A DNA stretch of 64,000 bases. Origin: GCA-2708415 sp964351905. Its GTDB lineage: Bacteria; Pseudomonadota; Alphaproteobacteria; Micavibrionales; Micavibrionaceae. The stretch covers positions 1-64,000 of the forward strand of contig CAYGPG010000005.1 in the NCBI GenBank assembly GCA_964351905.1, given 5' to 3'. Both the position numbers and the translations under genes were made by a program. Below, one piece after another: positions 42,485 to 50,611 of this stretch. The number at the start of each line of letters is the position of its first letter. Positions within the stretch are counted from its first letter, which is position 1. The notes beneath the pieces were generated by a model that saw only the letters and a list, made by a program, of their open reading frames with translations, searched no databases and was not told the origin of the DNA.

Positions 42485-43927
42485 ATGCGCGCGATGCCGG
42501 TTAATATTGGAAAACTTCATTTTGTGGGTATTGGTGGTATTGGCATGAGTGGTATTGCCGAAGTTCTCCATAATCTCGGCTATGAAGTGCAGGGATCTGA
42601 TCTATCCGAAAGCGCGAATGTGAAACGCCTGAAAGATAAGGGCATAAAAGTCTTTGTTGGCCATGGGATAGAAAATGTGGCTGAAGCCGCAATTGTTGTG
42701 ATTTCTTCGGCGATTAAAGATGACAACCCGGAATTACAGGCTGCGCGCGCACAAAAGAAAACCGTTGTGCGTCGTGCAGAAATGCTCGCCGAATTAATGC
42801 GCCTTAAATGGTCCATCGCCATTGCAGGAACGCATGGCAAAACTACGACCACCACCATGGTGGGGGCCATGTTAGAAGAAGCAGGTTTAGATCCGACTAT
42901 TATCAATGGCGGTATTATTCACAAATACGGCACAAATACCCGTATGGGCGCAGGTGATTGGTTCGTCGCCGAGGCAGATGAAAGTGATGGAACGTTTACC
43001 AAGCTTCCCGCGACAATTGCGGTTGTTACAAACATAGATCCAGAGCATCTGGATCACTACGGTTCTTACGATAATATTAAGGCGGCCTTTAGACGCTTTA
43101 TTGATAACCTACCTTTTTATGGTTTTGCTGTTTTATGTTCAGATCATCAGGCGGTGCAGGATATGATTCCTGCTTTGGCGGATCGCCGCGTGATTACTTA
43201 CGGCTTTAACCCCCAAGCTGATATTCAAGTTTCAAATTTACGTGCAGGGTCCAAAGGCTCGACCTTTGATGTGACTTTTGCGGGTTGGATGAATGACGAT
43301 CAAGATGAAACGATACGAGACGTATTTTTGCCAATGTTAGGGGATTACAACGTTTCTAACTCTTTGGCATCTTTGGCGATTGCGCATGAAATGGGCGTGC
43401 CTGTTCCGGTCATGAAAACAGCCTTGAAGAATTTTAGCGGCGTTAATCGACGCTTTACCAAGACAGGGCAGAGCAATGGTGTAACCGTTATTGATGATTA
43501 CGCGCATCATCCGGTGGAGATTAAGGCTGTTTTAAGGGCAGCGCGCCAAGCGGTTGAAAAATCTGGTAAAAAAGTCATTGCCGTAAAACAACCGCATCGT
43601 TATTCCCGTCTTCATGATTTGTTTGAAGATTTTTGTACCTGCTTTAATGATGCGGACAGCGTGATTATCGCCGATGTTTATGAAGCAGGCGAAAAACCGA
43701 TTGAAGGCGCGGATAAAGAGCATTTGGTTGAAGGCATTCAAGAGCGCGGTCATAAGCATGTTCAAACTTTGCTCGCGCAAGAAAATTTGGCTGAAATGGT
43801 TGCCGATATCGCCGAAGATGGGGATTACGTGATTTGTTTGGGGGCGGGTTCTATCAGTGCGTGGGCGCATGCCTTGCCAGAACAGCTTGATAAGGCTTTC
43901 GCCGCGAAGCAAAAACAAAGTGCATAG
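42485..43927 (+). CDS. murC: UDP-MurNAc-L-alanine ligase MurC
   Basis: Adds L-alanine to UDP-MurNAc. The 480-residue protein has HFVGIGGIGMSGIAEVL (about 10-26), the ATP loop AIAGTHGKTTTTTMV (about 114-128), EADESDGTF, NIDPEHLDHYGS and VIDDYAHHPVEIKAVL, with QPHRYSRL in the C-terminal domain. AAAGGG lies 8 bases before the ATG. Normal length. Confidence 0.97.
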   Translation: MRAMPVNIGKLHFVGIGGIGMSGIAEVLHNLGYEVQGSDLSESANVKRLKDKGIKVFVGHGIENVAEAAIVVISSAIKDDNPELQAARAQKKTVVRRAEMLAELMRLKWSIAIAGTHGKTTTTTMVGAMLEEAGLDPTIINGGIIHKYGTNTRMGAGDWFVAEADESDGTFTKLPATIAVVTNIDPEHLDHYGSYDNIKAAFRRFIDNLPFYGFAVLCSDHQAVQDMIPALADRRVITYGFNPQADIQVSNLRAGSKGSTFDVTFAGWMNDDQDETIRDVFLPMLGDYNVSNSLASLAIAHEMGVPVPVMKTALKNFSGVNRRFTKTGQSNGVTVIDDYAHHPVEIKAVLRAARQAVEKSGKKVIAVKQPHRYSRLHDLFEDFCTCFNDADSVIIADVYEAGEKPIEGADKEHLVEGIQERGHKHVQTLLAQENLAEMVADIAEDGDYVICLGAGSISAWAHALPEQLDKAFAAKQKQSA

Positions 43928-43932
43928 GCACG

Positions 43933-44865
43933 ATGACTAAAACATCTATAAATCAACTTCCTGAAGTTCGTGGACGATACACTAAAAATGCACTCTTGGG
44001 TGCAAAAGGTTGGTTTCGCTGTGGCGGTACGGCTGATGTGTTGTATAAACCTAAAGATAACCAAGATCTTCAAGATTTTTTAAAAAGCTGTCCTGTTAAT
44101 ATTCCGGTTACAATTTTGGGCGCGATGTCTAATTGTATCATTCGTGATAGTGGGATACGCGGTGTTGTGATCCGTATGGGGCGTGAATTTTCTGATATCA
44201 AGGTTGAGGACGACGTAATCACAGTTGGAGCATTGGCGCTGGATGCTAATGTGGCGCAAGTGGCGGCCGATAACGGTATTGGTGGATTAGAATTTTTTAG
44301 TGGTATTCCCGGTTCTATCGGTGGGGCATTGCGCATGAATGCGGGTTGTTATGGCGCGGAAACAAAAGATGTTCTGGTTTCTTGTGATGTACTTGATCGG
44401 CAGGGTAATCTTCACATACTCACGCCAGATAAGATGGGTATGACATATCGTCATATTGATGTGCCTGACGATTATATTTTCTTGAAAGCAACTTTTAAAG
44501 GCGTTTTGGAAGAGCCTGCAAAAGTACAAGAGCGCATGGCAAAAATTAAGCAAAGTCGTGAAGAGTCTCAACCAATTCGTGAAAAGACAGGTGGCTCGAC
44601 TTTTGCTAATCCAAGTCAAAACGAGTTGATTGAGGTAGGTCTGCCGGAAGATATGAAAGTCTGGCAACTTATTGAAAGTGTTGGGGGGCGGGGCCTCAAA
44701 GTTGGGGGTGCCATGATGAGTGAGAAACATTGTAATTTTATGATTAACACGGGCACCGCGACTGCCGCAGATTTAGAAAATTTGGGTGAAGAGTTACGTG
44801 CTCGCGTAGCAGAAAAGTATAAAATCAAATTGCGCTGGGAAATTAGGCGGATAGGCGATAGATGA
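43933..44865 (+). CDS. murB: UDP-N-acetylenolpyruvoylglucosamine reductase MurB
   Basis: FAD enzyme that reduces UDP-GlcNAc-enolpyruvate to UDP-MurNAc with NADPH. The 310-residue protein has the FAD domain (GWFRCGGTADVLYKP, then GAMSNCIIRDSGIRGVVIRM), the active-site block SGIPGSIGGALRMNAGCYG, the KTGGSTFANP motif with the catalytic Ser, and KVGGAMMSEKHCNFMINTG near the end. It fits the type I MurB class. Its stop overlaps the next gene as ATGA. Confidence 0.96.
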   Translation: MTKTSINQLPEVRGRYTKNALLGAKGWFRCGGTADVLYKPKDNQDLQDFLKSCPVNIPVTILGAMSNCIIRDSGIRGVVIRMGREFSDIKVEDDVITVGALALDANVAQVAADNGIGGLEFFSGIPGSIGGALRMNAGCYGAETKDVLVSCDVLDRQGNLHILTPDKMGMTYRHIDVPDDYIFLKATFKGVLEEPAKVQERMAKIKQSREESQPIREKTGGSTFANPSQNELIEVGLPEDMKVWQLIESVGGRGLKVGGAMMSEKHCNFMINTGTATAADLENLGEELRARVAEKYKIKLRWEIRRIGDR

Positions 44866-45245
44866 GACAGCAATATCATAGTCGTAAAGTAGGGGAAGAT
44901 ATTCATATTTGGAATGTGAACGAACTTGTGAAAAAAGCAGAAAAATTATCTATAATTGAAGTGCCTTTGTCTGATATAAAAGAGTTGGACGAGGCTTTCT
45001 GGTATGTCGAAAATGATGAAAATACTCCTACATGTCGCAGTGTTGCCAATCATGCAAAATTAATTGAGGAAACTAATTTAAAATACCCCGTTTTAATGTG
45101 TGCAGAAGGGCGAATGGTTGATGGGATGCATCGTGTCTGCAAAGCTTACATACAAGGAATGAAAACAATAAAGGCTGTAAAATTTGATCCTATGCCTGAG
45201 CCTGATTATAAAAACGTTAACTTGAAGCATTTGCCTTATGATTAA
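44862..45245 (+). CDS. Small ParB/sulfiredoxin-fold-like protein in the dcw cluster
   Basis: A 127-residue protein placed where ddl usually lies, between murB and ftsQ. The C-terminal half (YPVLMCAEGRMVDGMHRVCK then AYIQGMKTIKAVKF, about 75-109) has the 'P.l....g.viDG.HR..A....G...i.av' pattern of the ParB N-terminal/Srx fold, which binds or hydrolyses nucleotides in several families. No helix-turn-helix follows, so it is not a full ParB. It starts within the murB stop (ATGA) and is likely co-translated. Its AT-rich codons differ somewhat from murB. The function is unknown; ddl-like motifs are absent. Confidence 0.75.
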   Translation: MRQQYHSRKVGEDIHIWNVNELVKKAEKLSIIEVPLSDIKELDEAFWYVENDENTPTCRSVANHAKLIEETNLKYPVLMCAEGRMVDGMHRVCKAYIQGMKTIKAVKFDPMPEPDYKNVNLKHLPYD

Positions 45246-45292
45246 AAACAGCGGTTTTTTCGAATGCCACTTTCGATTATCTTTAAGCTGTG

Positions 45293-45298
45293 TATAAT
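45293..45298 (+). promoter_or_regulatory. Candidate promoter -10 box before ftsQ
   Basis: A perfect TATAAT stands in the 135-base gap between the ParB-like gene and ftsQ, about 83 bases before the ftsQ ATG. The matching -35 is weak (TTTCGA, 16 bases upstream). An internal promoter for ftsQ-ftsA would be usual in this cluster. Confidence 0.35.
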
Positions 45299-45380
45299 AA
45301 AAGTTGGCTGTTATTCGGCCTGTCTTTATGTGCCTGTCTGGGCGTAGCATTCTAATAATTTTATCAGGTGGAAACCTTTC

Positions 45381-46271
45381 ATGTCTTGGTTTAACTGGCG
45401 TAAATCGCGATCAACGAAAAGAAAAACCGCAAGCCGCATTGTGAAAAAGCGCGGCTCTTCTGCGGAGAAGATCATCTTTTTTGCCAAACGTTTTGGCATG
45501 GTTTTGGGCGTGGTTGTTTTTGTTGGATGGCTTGGGGCTTGGTTTTTCATGTCTGATGCGTCTACTCGTTTGGGACAATGGGCACAAAATAAAACGCTTC
45601 ATATAACGGCTTCCAAAGGGTTTGAAGTGGCGGATATTTATATCAAAGGGCGCAACTATACGGATATTGATGCCATTCGTGCCATTATCAACATGGAAAA
45701 AGGCGATCCGCTTCTAATGTTTGATCCTGATTCAGCGCAAGTGATGCTTGAAAAATTACCTTGGGTAAAATCGGCAAAGGTGGAGCGTCAATTACCTGAT
45801 GCAATTCATGTTGAATTGGTCGAGCGGACACCTATGGCGATTTGGCAACGCGATAAAAGACTGTCTTTGATTGATACCGAAGGCGTCGTTTTAACAGATC
45901 GGAAGTTAAAGTGGTTTAAAGATTTTATTATTGTGGTGGGCGAAGACGTACCAGAGCGCACAGCGGATCTTTTCAAACTTTTAAAATCTGAACCAGAAAT
46001 ATTCCAAAATATTGAAGCGGCTAAATCAATTTCCAACCGCCGTTGGGATTTAGTTTTAAAATCAGGTGCGGTTGTGAAATTGCCTGAAGAAGAAATTGCG
46101 CTTGCTTTACGACGTTTGGCGGTGATGCAAGAAGATGAAAACATCATGGATAAAAATATTAAGGTCATTGATGTGCGCGAGTTAAGCCGTATTACTGTGC
46201 GGACAAAACCAGGGGCGGTGCGCGAATATAAAGCAGGGTTTCAAAGCCCTGCCGCAGGGAATGCAATTTAA
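45381..46271 (+). CDS. ftsQ: Cell division protein FtsQ
   Basis: Bitopic divisome scaffold. The 296-residue protein has a basic cytoplasmic N-terminus (1-34), a membrane helix (about 35-56), a POTRA domain (about 74-145, FEVADIYIKGRNYTD through QLPDAIHVELVERTP) and the beta domain with AIWQRDKRLSLIDTEGVVL and WDLVLKSGAVVKLPEEE. AGGTGGAA lies before the ATG. Normal alphaproteobacterial length. Confidence 0.94.
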   Translation: MSWFNWRKSRSTKRKTASRIVKKRGSSAEKIIFFAKRFGMVLGVVVFVGWLGAWFFMSDASTRLGQWAQNKTLHITASKGFEVADIYIKGRNYTDIDAIRAIINMEKGDPLLMFDPDSAQVMLEKLPWVKSAKVERQLPDAIHVELVERTPMAIWQRDKRLSLIDTEGVVLTDRKLKWFKDFIIVVGEDVPERTADLFKLLKSEPEIFQNIEAAKSISNRRWDLVLKSGAVVKLPEEEIALALRRLAVMQEDENIMDKNIKVIDVRELSRITVRTKPGAVREYKAGFQSPAAGNAI

Positions 46272-46286
46272 GGGCAGTATTGAGTT

Positions 46287-47555
46287 ATGAAAGTACAATA
46301 TAAACCAAAAGGCTCTTTGATTGCCGCGCTGGATGTAGGCTCGCACAAAAATTCTTGTTTTATTGGTCGTGTGATTGATGAGCAAGGCGGCGTTGAGATT
46401 TTAGGCGTGGGCTATCAGGCCTCACAAGGCATGAAAAACGGCGCGGTGATTGATATTAATGCCGCTGATAATGCCATTCGCCAAACTGTTGATACGGCGG
46501 AGCGTATGACTGCCGAAGAAATGAAGGGCTACCCTTTACGTGATGTCATCGTCAATGTGCCCGGCACGCAAAGCCAATCGCACAATGTGTCCGTCAATGT
46601 TCAGATTGCAGGTAATCTTGTCACCGATAATGATGTTCGTCGTGCATTGGTAAAGGCACAAGAACAAGTGATTAATAATGAAAATGAGCTTCTTCATACC
46701 ATACCCGTGAATTGCCACATTGATGGAAATGATGGTATTCGCGATCCAAATGGCATGACAGGCAACAATATGGATGTTGATATTCATCTGGTGACAGGGC
46801 AATTAGGGCCCTTGCAAAATATGGCGAGCTGCGTTGAGAGGGGGCATTTGGATATTAACGCCTTATGCTCTGCACCCTATGCCTCTGGCCTTGCCTGCTT
46901 GGTTGAAGATGAAATGGATTTGGGCTGTATCGTTATTGATATGGGTGCAGGAATTACCTCCTTTGCCGTGTTCCAAGCGGGCGTGATGATTCATTCTGGC
47001 GCGGTGCCTGTTGGTGGTTGGCATGTGACAAATGATATTGCGCGTGGGCTTACCTGCTCTAACAGCGATGCGGAGCGCGTCAAAACGCTTTATGGTAGTG
47101 CGATGGTCACAGGCAGTGATGAAAATGAATTGATTGATGTTCCGCAATTGGGGGAGACAGATCGACACGAGCCGAACCATATTCCACGCTCTTTATTGAT
47201 CGGCATTATTCAACCGCGCTTAGAAGAAATTTTTGAGCTCATTCGCGCGAAATTAGATGAGAGTAATTTAGGCTCCGCCATTGGTCGCCGTCTAGTGATT
47301 ACGGGCGGCGCGTCGCAACTGCCGGGTTTGCGTGACTTGGCGCAAATGATCTTGGATAAGCAAGTGCGTTTAGGTCGTCCTATCCGCCTCAGTGGTCTAC
47401 CTGATGCGGTCAGTGGCCCAAGCTTTTCCACAGCCGCGGGATTGTTAACCTACATTTCATCCCACAGCCACGAAATGCCCGCCGAAATTATGGCGAACGT
47501 TGATTCAGGCGCCCTATGGGACCGTTTCCGTTTTTGGTGGAAAGAAAATTGGTAA
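46287..47555 (+). CDS. ftsA: Cell division protein FtsA
   Basis: Actin-like protein that tethers FtsZ to the membrane. The 422-residue protein has the phosphate-1 loop ALDVGSHKNSCFIGRV (about 14-29), the 1C domain (about 85-165), the phosphate-2 loop CIVIDMGAGITSFAVF (about 212-227) and the adenosine loop LVITGGASQLPGL (about 335-347). The amphipathic membrane-targeting C-terminus is WDRFRFWWKENW. It is followed 57 bases on by an unrelated gene instead of ftsZ. Confidence 0.96.
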   Translation: MKVQYKPKGSLIAALDVGSHKNSCFIGRVIDEQGGVEILGVGYQASQGMKNGAVIDINAADNAIRQTVDTAERMTAEEMKGYPLRDVIVNVPGTQSQSHNVSVNVQIAGNLVTDNDVRRALVKAQEQVINNENELLHTIPVNCHIDGNDGIRDPNGMTGNNMDVDIHLVTGQLGPLQNMASCVERGHLDINALCSAPYASGLACLVEDEMDLGCIVIDMGAGITSFAVFQAGVMIHSGAVPVGGWHVTNDIARGLTCSNSDAERVKTLYGSAMVTGSDENELIDVPQLGETDRHEPNHIPRSLLIGIIQPRLEEIFELIRAKLDESNLGSAIGRRLVITGGASQLPGLRDLAQMILDKQVRLGRPIRLSGLPDAVSGPSFSTAAGLLTYISSHSHEMPAEIMANVDSGALWDRFRFWWKENW

Positions 47556-47563
47556 AATTAGAA

Positions 47564-47602
47564 AATATAGATTTATTGACATAATTTTAAAAAATCTATA
47601 TT
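47564..47602 (+). promoter_or_regulatory. Promoter with palindromic operator before the kinase-like gene
   Basis: AATATAGATTT (47564-47574) and AAATCTATATT (47592-47602) form a perfect 11-base inverted repeat. A consensus -35 TTGACA (47576-47581) lies between the arms, and the right arm supplies TATATT (spacer 15) or TATTAA (spacer 17) as -10. Transcription would start at or a few bases before the ATG at 47612, giving a near-leaderless message. The arms are placed like a repressor or autoregulator operator. There is no T run after it, so a terminator is less likely. Confidence 0.55.
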
Positions 47603-47611
47603 AATTCAGCC

Positions 47612-48382
47612 ATGCAATATTATTTCGAAAAAATATCAGCTTTTCTCTACTTTAATGCCATCAAGGGCAAATTGTTGGAAGAATTTCGTATAGTGGCACT
47701 CGATAGATATGGTGCTGACTACAACATATCTTTTGTTGGTATGTCAAACATAGGTAAAACGCACTGGTCATCACGTGCCGCGAAATATCTAGGTTTGGAG
47801 CGGATAGACTTCGATGGTCTTATTGGTCAATTGCCATTTATGAGTAAATTGATTGAAGGGATATCTGGAAAAGATGAAGCTGAACGCATGGGTAAATACT
47901 TTCGCATGCCATGGAAAGAAGGCTTTGAGAAAAGACAAGCCGAATTTATGCGTGGTGAAACTGAAGTAATGGATGAGCAATCTTCTAAAACAGGGCGTGT
48001 TTATGATCTTACGGGAAGTGCTTTTATGCATCCTAAACCTATGCAAAAAATTGCAAATTCAGGTTTAGTAATTTATCTTGAAGCAAGCCCAGAGGCACAA
48101 AAAGATGTTCTTAATGATCTTGTTGCAGGATTTAAAGAGGGACCTAAGCCAGTGTGTTGGCCGGATGATGATGAGGTTCCGAGACCTAAAAGTGAAGATG
48201 AATTTGAAGAATGCTTTGCTAAATTGCTTGCTTATCGTGCAAAAAAATATGCGGAATACGCTGATGTTACCATTCCGTACGAAGTCCATAAAAATGCAGC
48301 TCATGTTGGTGTAATATTACAATATGCAGTTTATAAATTAGAAATGAATCAGCCAGGTACGGCTCCACAAAAAACTATATAA
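47612..48382 (+). CDS. P-loop kinase-like protein between ftsA and ftsZ
   Basis: A 256-residue protein with a Walker A motif GMSNIGKTH (about residues 43-51) followed by WSSRAAKYLGLERIDFDGLI, which matches the shikimate-kinase pattern 'G..G.GKST....lA..l....iD.D..i'. The GKT and the acidic D-x-D after it are kept. The middle has MDEQSSKTGRVYDLTGSAF, equivalent to the 'vi.tGGg' strand of shikimate kinases but degenerate, and LVIYLEASPEAQ, equivalent to 'vvyL..s.e'. C-terminal IPYE is followed by a helix. The N-terminal 35 residues form an extra amphipathic helix. The substrate is unknown. It has its own palindromic promoter, so it is probably regulated apart from ftsQ-ftsA. Confidence 0.75.
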   Translation: MQYYFEKISAFLYFNAIKGKLLEEFRIVALDRYGADYNISFVGMSNIGKTHWSSRAAKYLGLERIDFDGLIGQLPFMSKLIEGISGKDEAERMGKYFRMPWKEGFEKRQAEFMRGETEVMDEQSSKTGRVYDLTGSAFMHPKPMQKIANSGLVIYLEASPEAQKDVLNDLVAGFKEGPKPVCWPDDDEVPRPKSEDEFEECFAKLLAYRAKKYAEYADVTIPYEVHKNAAHVGVILQYAVYKLEMNQPGTAPQKTI

Positions 48383-48389
48383 TTTTTAT

Positions 48390-48637
48390 ATATTCACACA
48401 CTATCCCCTATTTATTCCACAGTTATCCACAGAGTTGTAATTTTTTAATTTCTAGACTCTAGGCGCGAGTCCTTGCGCGTGACACAATCTAAAAAGTTGA
48501 TTCATTTGAATCGGTTAGTTCGATTTTTTGAAGTGTTTTCTGGGGAAAATTACCAATAATTAAGAAGTAATACCCGCCATTTTTTCTAATGCAACGGAAA
48601 ATCAGGATTCCGTTTTAGAAAGAATACACATAGACTC
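48390..48637 (+). promoter_or_regulatory. ftsZ upstream region with DnaA box and clustered GANTC sites
   Basis: The 290-base gap before ftsZ holds a perfect DnaA box TTATCCACA (48423-48431), a near match ATATTCACA (48390-48398) and six GANTC methylation motifs at 48455, 48467, 48499, 48508, 48606 and 48633. Two of them form the palindrome GATTCATTTGAATC (48499-48512). About one GANTC is expected by chance in this length. In Caulobacter, ftsZ transcription responds to DnaA and to CcrM methylation/GcrA. The exact -35/-10 is not resolved here. Confidence 0.55.
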
Positions 48638-48672
48638 TATTCAAGAAGTCCCCACATGGAGGTCACCAAGTT

Positions 48673-50451
48673 ATGATTAACGTTAGAATACAAACACCAG
48701 AGGTTCAAAAATTGTCACCAAAAATTACAGTCGTCGGCATCGGCGGAGCGGGCGGGAACGCCGTCAATAATATGATTTCATCAGGATTAGAAGGATGCGA
48801 GTTTTTAGTCTGCAACACAGACGCACAAGCCTTGGAAGGATCGCTTTGCGATAATACGCTTCAACTTGGCGCGCATGTGACGGGTGGATTGGGCGCAGGC
48901 GCAAAACCAGAAATTGGTGAAAAGGCCGCGCATGAATCGCTTGATGAAGTGATGCAATATCTTGAAGGTTCAAACATGGCCTTCATTACTGCTGGTATGG
49001 GCGGTGGAACTGGTACAGGTGCCGCACCCGTGATTGCCAAAGCGTGTCGCGATAGCGGTATCTTAACCGTTGGTGTTGTGACCAAGCCGTTCCATTTCGA
49101 AGGAACACATCGCATGAAACAAGCCGAAGCCGGCATTGAAGAAATGCAAGGTTACGTTGATACATTGATTGTTATACCAAACCAGAATTTATTCCGTGTT
49201 GCGAATGAAAAAACAACATTCGCCGAAGCCTTTAAAATGGCCGATGGCGTGTTGCAATCTGGTGTTCGTGGCGTCACAGATTTAATGGTGATGCCAGGTC
49301 TTATTAATCTTGATTTTGCCGATATCCGCTCTGCAATGTTGGAGATGGGTAAAGCGATGATGGGAACAGGCGAGTCCGAAGGTGACCGTCGTGCGACCGA
49401 AGCCGCCGAAGCCGCAATTAATAATCCTTTGCTGGATGATGTCTCAATGAAAGGCGCACGCGGCGTTATTATTAATGTCACAGGTGGCCATGACATGACA
49501 TTGTTTGAAGTTGATGAGGCCTGTAATCGTATCCGTGATGAAGTGGATCCGAATGCTAATATTATCTTTGGTTCGACTTTTGATGAGAAGTTAGATGGTA
49601 AAATGCGCGTTTCTGTTGTTGCAACAGGCATTGATGTGCAGGGGGCTTCCAAAACTATCGGCGGTACGAGCGGTGTTCGTGTAACAGCCATCGGTAAGCC
49701 TGCTGAAAAAAAAGAAGAGCCTAAAGTTCAAACAACTTCGGCTGGTATTCGTCCGCAAACAGAAGTGGCGCGTGCCATGACATTGAATGCGCGTCAAGAA
49801 TCTGCGTCTAAAACGACAATGGCGCAACCTAATGCAACGGCGCAAAAATCAGATATGTTGAATCAGCAAGAATACCATGCTGCTTCTTCTGTTTCCTCGT
49901 CTTTACGTGGCTCAATCCATCAGGGGAGTTTTATTCCTCCAAGCCCTGTTGTGCCTGCCCCACAAGATGATGTTGCTTATGCGCCTGCGGCGGCTCAATA
50001 TGCTGCGCCTGTTCAAACACAACAATATCAGGCTCCGCAATCATATGCACCGCAACAACAAGAAGCGGCACCCATGACGGCACAACGTCCTGTTCCCGTT
50101 CAACAGTCACAAAGTGAAACATCCCAACGCCTTATCTTGACTCCACCTGTTCCTGGCGCGCATAACGCAGAAAGACGCAAAACACCGTCTTTGTTTGAGC
50201 GTATTACAGGTGCCTTTGATCAATATAAAGAAGAGCGTGAGGAGCGCGAAGAAGCGTCATCTCAAGGCTCTGGTTCTCAAGATGGGTCTGCAAGCGGTTC
50301 AACGGGCGGTTTCCATGCGCCACGCACTGGAAATGCTCAAGCGGCACCGGCACCGTCACAAGGTCAGTTGAATATTGAATCTCCTGCGGCGCCGAAGGCT
50401 AACGAAGATGACCTCGATATTCCTGCTTTCTTACGCAGACAAGCGAATTAA
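48673..50451 (+). CDS. ftsZ: Cell division protein FtsZ
   Basis: Tubulin-like GTPase that forms the division ring. The 592-residue protein has the GTP-binding VVGIGGAGGNAVNNM (about 20-34), the tubulin signature GGGTGTGAAP (about 112-121), the T7 loop NLDFADIRSAM, and the conserved C-terminal peptide DDLDIPAFLRRQAN that binds FtsA. Between the core (to about 325) and the tail lies a linker of about 250 residues rich in Gln, Pro, Ala and Ser, longer than in most bacteria but common in Alphaproteobacteria. GGAGGT (48658-48663) is a near-perfect ribosome-binding site, 9 bases before the ATG. A terminator follows. Confidence 0.98.
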   Translation: MINVRIQTPEVQKLSPKITVVGIGGAGGNAVNNMISSGLEGCEFLVCNTDAQALEGSLCDNTLQLGAHVTGGLGAGAKPEIGEKAAHESLDEVMQYLEGSNMAFITAGMGGGTGTGAAPVIAKACRDSGILTVGVVTKPFHFEGTHRMKQAEAGIEEMQGYVDTLIVIPNQNLFRVANEKTTFAEAFKMADGVLQSGVRGVTDLMVMPGLINLDFADIRSAMLEMGKAMMGTGESEGDRRATEAAEAAINNPLLDDVSMKGARGVIINVTGGHDMTLFEVDEACNRIRDEVDPNANIIFGSTFDEKLDGKMRVSVVATGIDVQGASKTIGGTSGVRVTAIGKPAEKKEEPKVQTTSAGIRPQTEVARAMTLNARQESASKTTMAQPNATAQKSDMLNQQEYHAASSVSSSLRGSIHQGSFIPPSPVVPAPQDDVAYAPAAAQYAAPVQTQQYQAPQSYAPQQQEAAPMTAQRPVPVQQSQSETSQRLILTPPVPGAHNAERRKTPSLFERITGAFDQYKEEREEREEASSQGSGSQDGSASGSTGGFHAPRTGNAQAAPAPSQGQLNIESPAAPKANEDDLDIPAFLRRQAN

Positions 50452-50501
50452 CATTTCCTTTTAAAAGAATTTGTCTGGTGTCCTCCAGATAATAGACTTA
50501 T

Positions 50502-50528
50502 AGAGGCTCTTCGGAGCCTCTTTTTTTT
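50502..50528 (+). terminator. Rho-independent terminator after ftsZ
   Basis: AGAGGCTC-TTCG-GAGCCTCT, a perfect 8-base-pair stem with a stable TTCG tetraloop, is followed by a run of T. It lies about 50 bases after the ftsZ stop and separates it from lpxC. Confidence 0.93.
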
Positions 50529-50611
50529 ATGTGTAACATTGGGCAACATAGTGTGATTTTATTCTGGCCAGAGCCTTCTGTAGAGTAAGAAGTGTAATAA
50601 AGGTTAGAAAA

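Noticed and set aside
43532..43918. A 128-codon minus-strand frame opposite murC
   Set aside because: Shadow frame with no start signals and no family pattern.
48390..48672. Replication origin suggested by the DnaA box and AT-rich stretch before ftsZ
   Set aside because: Only one perfect box and one near match, no DNA-unwinding 13-mer array and no usual origin neighbours; a promoter role fits better.
49152..49691. A 179-codon minus-strand frame opposite ftsZ
   Set aside because: Antisense shadow of a highly conserved gene; composition is a mirror of the FtsZ codons.
50180..50450. Low-complexity part of ftsZ as a sign of frameshift
   Set aside because: The frame stays open and ends in the correct FtsA-binding peptide; long linkers are normal in Alphaproteobacteria.
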